A stretch of DNA of 7,206 nt from an uncultured Collinsella sp. (GTDB lineage Bacteria > Actinomycetota > Coriobacteriia > Coriobacteriales > Coriobacteriaceae): the NCBI GenBank assembly GCA_958412345.1, contig CATYSO010000037.1, forward strand, positions 1 through 7,206, in the 5' to 3' direction. Below, one piece after another: positions 1 through 7,206 of this stretch. The notes under the pieces were generated by a model, which was not told the DNA's origin, made no database searches, and saw only the letters and a program-made list of their open reading frames with translations. Position 1 is the stretch's first letter. Each line of letters begins with the position of its first letter. The translations under genes were made by a program, and so were the position numbers.

Positions 1-2
1 TG

Positions 3-55
3 CCTCCCTTTTCTCGAACCTTAATTTCAAAGTCCAAGAAATGGGATGCAGTTCA
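3..55. repeat. Left arm of 53-bp terminal inverted repeat
   Basis: This segment is the exact reverse complement of 7154-7206 over all 53 bases. Identity stops at base 56 (TTT here, AAA in the partner). It is AT-richer than the nearby genes and shows no coding potential. It lies downstream of the EFR1 gene stop, on that gene's 3' side. Whether it continues left of the window cannot be seen. It most likely belongs to a dispersed intergenic repeat family, since a degenerate third copy lies upstream of copA. Confidence 0.9.
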
Positions 56-56
56 T

Positions 57-99
57 TTGCACCAGGTTGGTGCAGATTAACCTGGCCCCATTGCACCAA
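57..99. repeat. Alternating TGCACCA boxes with mutually exclusive stem-loops
   Basis: Three copies of the box occur in alternating orientation: TTGCACCA at 57-64, TTGGTGCA at 67-74 and TTGCACCA at 91-98. The first and second can pair as a 7-bp stem (58-64 with 68-74, 3-nt loop). The second can instead pair with 92-99 over 8 bp. A third option is CCAGGTT at 62-68 with AACCTGG at 79-85. The cluster lies just past the EFR1 gene stop on the minus strand. No T-run follows in that direction, so it is not a normal intrinsic terminator. Its role is unknown. Confidence 0.55.
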
Positions 100-110
100 T
101 TTCGTATGCG

Positions 111-872
111 CTAGACAAAGAGCTCGCATTCCTTCCGCACGACGCAAACCTTGCTCAGCATCTGGGAAACAGCGGATAGCTTGTTGGGATCAAGCTTACG
201 AGCGCCTCGCGGGCATACGGCAATGCAGCGCATGCAGGAGATGCACGCCTCGCCAGCTGCTCGTTTGGGGTCACCCTTGTCGATAGCACAAACGGGGCAC
301 GCCGCGGCGCATGCACCGCAGGAGACGCAATCCTCTGTTGCCTCAGGTGCCATGCGGTGACCTCTGGCTTGTTTATAAGGACGATTGCCGGGAATAGAGG
401 GCTCGGATGCATCCTCAGCCAACAGCTTTTGCTGAATTTGCTGCGCAAACTCTGCGAGCTGTGCCGCATCCTGCGCATCCGGACGACCGGCAGCAAACTG
501 ACGAGCAACGGAATGTTCTGCAATGGCTGCAACTGCCGCGATTACCCGGAATCCCGCATGCTTCGCAACGTCCTCCAGCTCTACGAGCGTGTCCTCAAAC
601 GCGCGGTTTCCGTAGACGCACACCAGAACGGCCCGCGCTCCGTTGCCGTGAACCATGTTCAGTCGGTCGACCGCCACGGCAGGGACTCTGCCGGCATACG
701 CTGGCACGGAGATAACAGCCACGTCGTCCTTCGTCATCGAGACCTCGTGGAAATCCAACCCGCTATCGGTCAGATCGACGGTAACGGTATTCTTGTCCAG
801 CGCTCCAGCCACAAGGCAAGACACCTTCTCCGTTCCACCCGTCGGACTAAACACAATTTCAAATACGCTCAT
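111..872 (-). CDS. EFR1 family ferredoxin: flavodoxin-like domain plus two 4Fe-4S clusters
   Basis: This 253-residue cytosolic protein has two parts. The N-terminal half resembles flavodoxin: the FSPTGGTEK segment (residues 8-16) matches an FMN phosphate-binding loop, and the stretches around PAYAGRVP (57-64) and VYGNRAFED (86-94) fit further flavin contacts. The C-terminal part carries two CX2CX2CX3CP motifs, C182/C185/C188/C192 and C210/C213/C216/C220, which should bind two 4Fe-4S clusters. The ending RKECELFV resembles the end of other EFR1 proteins as I recall them. Extra cysteines are at 195, 243 and 249. The likely role is electron transfer between flavin and iron-sulfur partners; the redox partner is unknown. 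The start is an ATG preceded by GGAGG (complement of 881-885) at 8-nt spacing. No co-directional neighbour is visible, so it is probably monocistronic. Confidence 0.9.
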   Translation of the reverse strand: MSVFEIVFSPTGGTEKVSCLVAGALDKNTVTVDLTDSGLDFHEVSMTKDDVAVISVPAYAGRVPAVAVDRLNMVHGNGARAVLVCVYGNRAFEDTLVELEDVAKHAGFRVIAAVAAIAEHSVARQFAAGRPDAQDAAQLAEFAQQIQQKLLAEDASEPSIPGNRPYKQARGHRMAPEATEDCVSCGACAAACPVCAIDKGDPKRAAGEACISCMRCIAVCPRGARKLDPNKLSAVSQMLSKVCVVRKECELFV

Positions 873-1082
873 CTAGACACCCTCCCCCTACGCTCAGCAA
901 CGCGTCAAGCCGTTTTCACATCCAGCCAGAGTATACGGCACGTGGGGTCCCCATTTTGGCGCACCAAGCACCCCAATGCACCAACCCTACGCTGCCTGCC
1001 TCTTCGTTTTGTATAAATTACGGTACAGATTGTATATATTTACGGGATACCGCCGTGTTCTCCTGAGGTACCCCATCCTGGC

Positions 1083-1107
1083 CCGTGCAAAAAACGGAGT
1101 ATTCTGC
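1083..1107 (-). repeat. Two-part intergenic repeat, copy 1
   Basis: Read on the minus strand, this is GCAGAATACTCC, a 6-nt spacer GTTTTT, then TGCACGG. Copy 2 at 1295-1319 on the plus strand has the same 12-mer and the same 7-mer at identical spacing but the spacer AAAAAA. Nineteen matching positions around a wholly different spacer are far more than chance would give in a window this size. The function is unknown. Confidence 0.75.
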
Positions 1108-1294
1108 AACGTGACCGCGCCAGCACCGCCGCGGATGGGCAAAACTGTAGGGCGCCGCATCCTTTTAAGTCCCGACATGGCGAGAATGACGCGCCCCTGC
1201 TCCGGAAAACGACGAAATCTGACTCAGAACGCTCGCTAGGGATATCCGAAGGCCACCGTTGGCGACATCGAATCATATGCAGACAACTCGAACT

Positions 1295-1319
1295 GCAGAA
1301 TACTCCAAAAAATGCACGG
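1295..1319 (+). repeat. Two-part intergenic repeat, copy 2
   Basis: The plus strand reads GCAGAATACTCC, AAAAAA, TGCACGG. It is an inverted partner of 1083-1107, about 190 bp away, with both conserved blocks intact and the spacer changed at every base. Beyond the 7-mer, copy 2 continues into ACCCCAT and copy 1, on its own strand, into ATGGGGT, which are reverse complements. This hints that the flanks were rearranged. Confidence 0.75.
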
Positions 1320-1421
1320 CGCACCCCATAGGACCCATTGCTGCATGGCGGAAAATAGGTCCTCGGCATCCCCCAGATGCATTCCCGAGAAAATCACGTT
1401 TGAATTAGCGATGGACACGGC

Positions 1422-1454
1422 AAACAAAAGAGCCCGAGCGTTGTTTGCTCGGGC
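1422..1454 (-). terminator. Intrinsic terminator of the DEAD-box helicase gene
   Basis: On the minus strand an 8-bp perfect stem, GCCCGAGC (complement of 1447-1454) with GCTCGGGC (complement of 1432-1439), closes a 7-nt loop. It is followed at once by TCTTTTGTTT. It lies 36 bp past the helicase stop codon in the right direction. The GC-rich stem and T-rich tail make it a textbook Rho-independent terminator, and it suggests that helicase transcription does not normally continue into the EFR1 gene. Confidence 0.9.
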
Positions 1455-1490
1455 CCTTAGCTTGTCTCACGCTAGCGCGCGATGCGTATG

Positions 1491-3698
<2,208 letters not shown>

Positions 3699-3708
3699 AT
3701 GTTGTTGT

Positions 3709-3713
3709 TCCTT
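3709..3713 (-). promoter_or_regulatory. Ribosome binding site that sets the helicase start
   Basis: The minus strand reads AAGGA, then 10 nt to the ATG at 3696-3698. The GTG 36 bp upstream in the same frame has only GC-rich sequence before it and no purine-rich site. This favours a 735-residue product starting MRNSVSD over the 747-residue alternative. Confidence 0.75.
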
Positions 3714-3998
3714 ATCTGCACGCGCAAAGGGCACGGCATGCGGCCGCGCGGGCGTGCTTGGTAGTGCGCTAATACATACAAAAACAGGTGCGCACAGAGA
3801 GGACGTTGCTCAGCACGCTGGCGATCGCTTTGGCAGCCCTATCACGCGCCGTCCAGACGCAGCAGCTCTAAGCGATGGAGCAGATTCGCCGCCGGTTAGT
3901 ATACCCGCGCATCGCATGCCCCCACGTAAACCACAGATGACGGGGCGTTGGGCTATAGCGTCGAAAGAAATAGCAGGGCAGCCATCCCACTCTGTATC

Positions 3999-4029
3999 GA
4001 AATGAGTGTATCCCATTTCTCTACTGGAC
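3999..4029. repeat. Degenerate copy of the terminal repeat next to the copA promoter
   Basis: The plus strand shares ATCCCATTTCT (4010-4020) and TGGAC (4025-4029) with the right terminal arm (7162-7172 and 7173-7177), except that four extra bases (CTAC) sit between the blocks here. Upstream, AAATGA and a TG match the reverse complement of the left end (bases 44-58) with a one-base gap. Together 24 positions agree in order. It also forms an imperfect dyad, GAAATG (3999-4004) with CATTTC (4014-4019). It abuts and slightly overlaps the copA -35 region. Confidence 0.6.
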
Positions 4030-4057
4030 ACCCCCAGGGGGTATGGGTGTATAGTAT
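4025..4057 (+). promoter_or_regulatory. copA promoter with CsoR operator
   Basis: A -35 element TGGACA (4025-4030) and a -10 element TATAGT (4050-4055) are separated by 19 bp. Between them lies the dyad ACCCCC-A-GGGGGT (4030-4042), extending to 4028-4044 with one mismatched pair. C-run/G-run palindromes ending in TAT are typical of CsoR operators. With csoR in the same operon, the simplest model is that apo-CsoR blocks RNA polymerase and Cu(I) binding releases it. An alternative -10, TAGTAT (4052-4057), would give a 21-bp spacing. The assignment comes from sequence only. Confidence 0.8.
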
Positions 4058-4102
4058 CGACAGGTTAACATTTCTGACCCAACGTCGCAGAAAGGAGAAG
4101 CC

Positions 4103-6442
4103 ATGGCTCAAGATACGTTCGATGTGGGCGGCATGACGTGCGCCGCCTGCCAGGCGCACGTGGACCGCGCCGTCAGCAAGCTCGGCGGCGTCCAAAACGT
4201 CGCGGTCAACCTGCTCGCTGGCTCCATGCTGGTCGACTACGACCCCGCGCAGGTCACGCCCGACGACATCTGCGCCGCCGTCGACCGCGCGGGCTACTCG
4301 GCATCGCCCGTCGACGCGGGCACCGGTGCTGCCCCAAGCGGCAGTTCGCAAGCCAGGTCCGGCGCCGCCCATATGGAGTCGCCCACCAAAAAGCTGGAGG
4401 CCGCCGCCTCCGCCATGCGCACCCGGCTCATCATCTCGATCGTTTTCCTCGTCCCGCTGTTCTACATAGGCATGGGACACATGCTCGGCTGGCCGCTGCC
4501 CGGCATCTTTACCGACCACACCCACAGCATGACGCTCGCCCTCACCGAGCTCGTCCTGCTCATCCCCATCGTCTATGTCAACGACGCCTACTTTATCAAC
4601 GGCTTTAAATCACTGGTCCACGGCGCGCCCACCATGGACGCGCTCATCGCCGTCGGCGCCACCGCGTCCATCGCCTGGTCGCTCTACGCCATGTTTATCA
4701 TGGCCGACCAGCTGGCCGCGGGGCAGGTCCACGAGGCCATGATGACAGGCATGGACAACCTGTATTTTGAAAGCGCCGGCACGATTCTGTCGCTGGTCAC
4801 CGTAGGCAAATACCTCGAGACGCGCAGCAAGTCCAAGACCGGCGGCGCCATCGAGGCGCTGATCGACTTGGCGCCCAAGACCGCGACCATCGTGGCCGAG
4901 GACGGCACCGAGACGACCGTCGATGTCGACGCCATCCTGCCTGGCCAGGTGCTGCGCGTGCGCCCCGGCGAGTCCATCCCCGTCGACGGCGTGGTGCTCG
5001 AGGGTGCCTCGGCCGTCGACGAGAGCGCGCTCACCGGCGAGTCCATCCCCGTGGAGAAGACCGTCGGCGACACCGTCAACGCCGCCACCGTCAACCGCAC
5101 CGGCTCGTTTACCTTCCGCGCCACGCGCGTGGGCGCCGACACGTCGCTCGCCAAGATCATCCAGCTCGTCGAGGACGCCAACGCCACCAAGGCGCCCATC
5201 GCCCGCATGGCCGACAAGGTCGCCGGCGTGTTTGTGCCCGTGGTGTTTGTGATCTCGGCCGTGACCTTTGTGGCGTGGATGGCGCTGACCGGAAGCGCGA
5301 GCGAGGCGCTCACCTCCGCCGTCGCCGTGCTGGTAATCAGTTGCCCGTGCGCGCTGGGGCTGGCCACGCCCGTCGCCATTATGGTGGGCACCGGCAAGGG
5401 CGCCGAGATGGGCATTCTGTTCAAGAGCGCCGAGGCGCTGGAGAATCTGCGCAGCGTGGGCACCGTGGTGCTCGACAAGACCGGCACCGTCACCCGCGGC
5501 AAGCCGGCTGTGACCGACATTGTGGTTGCCGAGCGCGCCGACGGGGCACCCGCCATGAGCGAGAAGGCGCTGCTCAAGCTGGCCGCCGCGCTGGAGCGCC
5601 AGAGCGAGCACCCGCTGGCCGAGGCGATTATGGCCGAGTGCGAGACACGCGGGATCGTCGCGCGCATGGTCGAGGACTTTGTCGCCGTGCCCGGCCGTGG
5701 CGTCACGGCACGCGAGGGACAAAACGTCATCGCCGCCGGCAACGTGCGGCTGATGAATGAGCTGGGCATCGCCGTGCCCGCGGGTCTTGCGGAACAATTT
5801 GCCGCCGAGGGCAAGACACCGCTGTTCTTTGCCAAGAATGGCGAGCTTGCCGGTACCATTGCCGTGGCCGATGAGGTTAAGGAGACGAGTGCCGGGGCCA
5901 TCGCCGCACTGCGCTCGCTCGGCGTCGACGTGCGCATGCTCACCGGTGACAACCGCGTGACGGCCGAAGCCATCGCCCGCCGTGTGGGACTCACCAGCGA
6001 GCAGGTTATCGCCGACGTCCTTCCCGCCGACAAGGAGCGCCACGTGCGCGAGCTGCAGGATGCCGGCAGCAAGGTTGCCATGGTGGGCGACGGCATCAAC
6101 GACTCCCCCGCCCTGGCGCGCGCCGACGTGGGTCTTGCCATCGGCACCGGCGCCGACATCGCCAAAGAGGGGGCAGATGTGGTGCTCATGCGCAGTGACC
6201 TTATGGACGTCGCCCGAGCCATCGAGCTATCGCGCGCCACGATCCGCAACATTAAGCAGGATCTGTTCTGGGCGCTGTTCTACAACGGCATCGGCATCCC
6301 GCTGGCCACGGGCGTGTTCTTCCCGCTCACCGGCTGGCAGCTTTCGCCGATGTTTGGCGCTGCAGCGATGAGCCTGTCGAGCGTGTGCGTCGTGACCAAC
6401 GCCTTGCGCCTGAAATCCTTTAAACCAAAAGTGGCAAAATAG
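4103..6442 (+). CDS. copA: Cu(I)-exporting P1B-type ATPase CopA
   Basis: This 779-residue inner-membrane pump uses ATP to export Cu(I), perhaps also Ag(I). One N-terminal metal-binding domain carries GMTCAAC (10-16; C13, C16), followed by a linker to about 105. Hydrophobic stretches fit eight membrane segments, near 107-125, 142-160, 178-199, 218-236, 373-396, 402-424, 716-740 and 746-770. The catalytic set is complete: TGES (311-314), phosphorylated D458 in DKTGT, SEHPLA (501-506), TGDN (614-617) and GDGINDSPAL (662-671). CPC (414-416), Y727/N728 in segment 7, and M756/S760 in segment 8 match the copper-specific P1B-1 signature. The loop after segment 3 is rich in Met (197, 200, 213, 214, 217) plus H210, a plausible release site. 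The length is normal. The ribosome site AAAGGAG is at 4091-4097. It is the first gene of the operon with copZ and csoR. Confidence 0.97.
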   Translation: MAQDTFDVGGMTCAACQAHVDRAVSKLGGVQNVAVNLLAGSMLVDYDPAQVTPDDICAAVDRAGYSASPVDAGTGAAPSGSSQARSGAAHMESPTKKLEAAASAMRTRLIISIVFLVPLFYIGMGHMLGWPLPGIFTDHTHSMTLALTELVLLIPIVYVNDAYFINGFKSLVHGAPTMDALIAVGATASIAWSLYAMFIMADQLAAGQVHEAMMTGMDNLYFESAGTILSLVTVGKYLETRSKSKTGGAIEALIDLAPKTATIVAEDGTETTVDVDAILPGQVLRVRPGESIPVDGVVLEGASAVDESALTGESIPVEKTVGDTVNAATVNRTGSFTFRATRVGADTSLAKIIQLVEDANATKAPIARMADKVAGVFVPVVFVISAVTFVAWMALTGSASEALTSAVAVLVISCPCALGLATPVAIMVGTGKGAEMGILFKSAEALENLRSVGTVVLDKTGTVTRGKPAVTDIVVAERADGAPAMSEKALLKLAAALERQSEHPLAEAIMAECETRGIVARMVEDFVAVPGRGVTAREGQNVIAAGNVRLMNELGIAVPAGLAEQFAAEGKTPLFFAKNGELAGTIAVADEVKETSAGAIAALRSLGVDVRMLTGDNRVTAEAIARRVGLTSEQVIADVLPADKERHVRELQDAGSKVAMVGDGINDSPALARADVGLAIGTGADIAKEGADVVLMRSDLMDVARAIELSRATIRNIKQDLFWALFYNGIGIPLATGVFFPLTGWQLSPMFGAAAMSLSSVCVVTNALRLKSFKPKVAK

Positions 6443-6466
6443 GCTCACCATTAAGTCCATTTAGAA

Positions 6467-6568
6467 CGGCTTTTCCAGGTGCCCGAGATTGACCTGAAAG
6501 AGGAGCGACGCGTACTTTGGTACGCGAGCGACGGCTTGAAGGTCAAGGTCGGGTGCCTGGGAAAGCCG
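6467..6568 (+). other. Long structured hairpin between copA and copZ
   Basis: Bases 6467-6495 pair with 6540-6568 in a 29-position outer stem. It has 24 Watson-Crick pairs, three G-U pairs (6474/6561, 6480/6555, 6481/6554) and one two-base mismatch (6487-6488 against 6547-6548). Inside is a 7-bp perfect stem, CGCGTAC (6509-6515) with GTACGCG (6520-6526), closed by a TTTG loop and flanked by GAGCGACG direct repeats (6503-6510, 6526-6533). No T-run follows, so it is not an intrinsic terminator. It ends 21 nt before the copZ ATG. Likely roles are an RNase III-type processing or mRNA-stability element, or a fold-back (MITE or REP-like) insertion that is now transcribed. Confidence 0.8.
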
Positions 6569-6589
6569 ACACAACAGAGAGGAATACCC

Positions 6590-6811
6590 ATGCGTTACAC
6601 GATCAAGACTTCGGGCCTTATGTGCGGTCACTGCGACGCTACTGTCGAGACTGCGCTGCTCAGCGTGGCAGGCGTAACCGACGCCGATGCCGATCACGAA
6701 ACCCAGACCGTCCAGGTGGAGTGCGCCGACACCGTAACCGCCGAGCAGCTCGCCGCCGCCGTCGAGGGCGCCGGCGAGAAGTTCCACGCGCTGTCCGTGA
6801 CCGCTGCGTAG
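6590..6811 (+). CDS. copZ: CopZ-like Cu(I) chaperone (single heavy-metal-associated domain)
   Basis: This 73-residue soluble protein is a single HMA fold. The metal site is MCGHC (11-15), with C12 and C15 as the Cu(I) ligands on the first loop, and the length is usual for CopZ. It should bind cytosolic Cu(I) and pass it to the N-terminal domain of CopA and to CsoR. The start is ATG 6590, with AGAGAGGA (6576-6583) as ribosome site 6 nt upstream. An in-frame GTG at 6479 would add 37 residues encoded by the intergenic hairpin and lacks any family match, so it is rejected. The gene sits 147 bp after copA, separated by the hairpin, and 43 bp before csoR. Confidence 0.93.
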   Translation: MRYTIKTSGLMCGHCDATVETALLSVAGVTDADADHETQTVQVECADTVTAEQLAAAVEGAGEKFHALSVTAA

Positions 6812-6854
6812 CGACCTGCGCATACCCACCCCCGACCAGAAACGAGGACCCGCC

Positions 6855-7127
6855 ATGATGGCAGACCATAAATCGGTGACTCGCATGCTCAAGACGGCGC
6901 GCGGGCAGATCGACGGCATCCTGCGGATGGTCGAGGAGGATCGCTACTGCGTCGACATTTCCACGCAGCTCATGGCCACGCAGGCGCTCATCGCGCGTAT
7001 CAATGCCGACGTGCTCAAAGCCCATATCGAGGGCTGCGTTGCCTCGGCTATCGAATCGGGTGACGAGGAGCTCAAGGCAGCAAAACTCGCCGAAATCGAA
7101 CGCGTCGTCGACAAGCTCGCCAAGTAA
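6855..7127 (+). CDS. csoR: CsoR family Cu(I)-sensing transcriptional repressor
   Basis: This 90-residue all-helical DNA-binding protein shows the Cu(I) triad of the CsoR family: C32 (in RYCVD), H57 and C61 (in AHIEGCV). Basic residues near the N-terminus (K6, R10, K13, R16) fit the DNA-contact surface. The apo form should repress the copA promoter, and Cu(I) binding releases it. The start is ATG 6855, preceded by GAGGA at 6844-6848; a second ATG at 6858 is also possible and changes one residue only. Placement as the last gene of the operon implies autoregulation through the copA promoter. No clear intrinsic terminator lies between its stop and the right terminal repeat. Confidence 0.95.
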   Translation: MMADHKSVTRMLKTARGQIDGILRMVEEDRYCVDISTQLMATQALIARINADVLKAHIEGCVASAIESGDEELKAAKLAEIERVVDKLAK

Positions 7128-7153
7128 TTGGTACATCGGGGACAGGTACGTTT

Positions 7154-7206
7154 TGAACTGCATCCCATTTCTTGGACTTTGAAATTAAGGTTCGAGAAAA
7201 GGGAGG
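7154..7206. repeat. Right arm of 53-bp terminal inverted repeat
   Basis: This is the exact reverse complement of 3-55 and runs to the last base of the window, so it may continue beyond. It starts 26 bp after the csoR stop. The bases between (7128-7153) contain GGTAC twice around CGGGGACA. That string reminds me of intergenic REP-like sequences in Collinsella-type genomes, but this is recall and unverified. Confidence 0.9.

Larger units (their letters stand above)
873..1421. other. Non-coding interval between the EFR1 gene and the helicase terminator
   Basis: About 550 bases hold no gene I can support. Short open frames on both strands lack a convincing ribosome site and any recognisable motif. 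The stretch does contain the EFR1 ribosome site (881-885), a possible minus-strand -10 element TATACT (complement of 930-935) without a good -35, and a TGGGGTCCCCA dyad (943-953). It also has two GCACCAA boxes (961-967, 978-984), an AT-rich island with TTGTATA twice, 21 bp apart (1009-1015 and 1030-1036), and an inverted pair of two-part repeats listed separately. Base composition is clearly less GC-rich than in the helicase or copA. Confidence 0.6.
3699..4102. other. Divergent intergenic region between the helicase and copA
   Basis: This 404-bp spacer separates two genes that run away from each other. The helicase side holds its ribosome site and a possible minus-strand -10 TATACT (complement of 3898-3903) with no good -35; if used, the helicase leader would be about 190 nt. 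A GCGATCGC palindrome lies at 3821-3828. The copA side holds the degenerate terminal-repeat copy, the copA promoter with its CsoR operator, a short leader and the copA ribosome site. No gene is supported here. Confidence 0.65.

Noticed and set aside
1236..1427. A 63-codon minus-strand open frame in the EFR1-helicase gap
   Set aside because: Its first codon is TTG with no ribosome site, it begins in the helicase terminator tail, and it shows no recognisable motif.
4610..6252. Long minus-strand open frames of 477 and 522 codons inside copA
   Set aside because: They are shadows of the GC-rich copA frame with Gly/His/Asp-rich or Ser/Ala/Thr-rich products, no motifs and no ribosome sites.
6467..6568. 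The copA-copZ hairpin as a Rho-independent terminator
   Set aside because: No T-run follows on the plus strand, and copZ starts 21 nt later with its own ribosome site.
6479..6589. A GTG start that would extend CopZ by 37 residues
   Set aside because: The extension is encoded by the hairpin, precedes the HMA fold and has no ribosome site. ATG 6590 has a good ribosome site and gives the normal CopZ length.
6820..6836. A possible second CsoR site (ATACCCACCCCC) between copZ and csoR
   Set aside because: It has a C-run but no matching G-run, so there is no dyad like the one at 4030-4042.

Overview
The window is GC-rich bacterial DNA, most likely from a gut actinobacterium of the class Coriobacteriia, and Collinsella or a close relative fits best. 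This placement rests on the codon use (strong third-position C/G in the helicase and copper genes), the EFR1-type flavodoxin/ferredoxin protein and the style of the copper operon. It comes from recall of the families, not from a search.

Layout. Bases 3-55 and 7154-7206 are perfect 53-bp inverted copies of one AT-richer sequence, so the window begins and ends in the same repeat. Next to the left copy lies a short cluster of alternating TGCACCA boxes. A minus-strand gene for an EFR1 family protein (flavodoxin-like half plus two 4Fe-4S clusters) follows at 111-872. Bases 873-1490 hold no convincing gene but contain an inverted pair of two-part repeats, an AT-rich island and the helicase terminator. 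A minus-strand DEAD-box RNA helicase with a long Arg/Gly-rich tail occupies 1491-3698. A 404-bp divergent spacer then leads to a plus-strand copper operon: copA (Cu(I)-exporting P1B-type ATPase, 4103-6442), copZ (small Cu(I) chaperone, 6590-6811) and csoR (Cu(I)-sensing repressor, 6855-7127).

How the genes work together. CsoR should sit on a C5-A-G5 palindrome inside the copA promoter and leave it when it binds Cu(I). CopZ then carries cytosolic Cu(I) and CopA pumps it out. csoR is the last gene of the operon it probably controls, so the circuit would be autoregulatory. The helicase and the EFR1 protein have no visible functional link to copper.

Most unusual features. A roughly 102-nt near-perfect hairpin sits between copA and copZ, and its three non-Watson-Crick outer-stem pairs are all G-U in the coding-strand RNA. 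A degenerate third copy of the terminal repeat abuts and slightly overlaps the copA promoter. An inverted pair of two-part repeats with unrelated 6-nt spacers lies in the EFR1-helicase gap. I see no transposase, integrase, CRISPR array, tRNA, rRNA or recognisable defence system. Because the window stops in a repeat at both ends, it may be a whole short contig broken at a dispersed repeat rather than a bounded mobile element.
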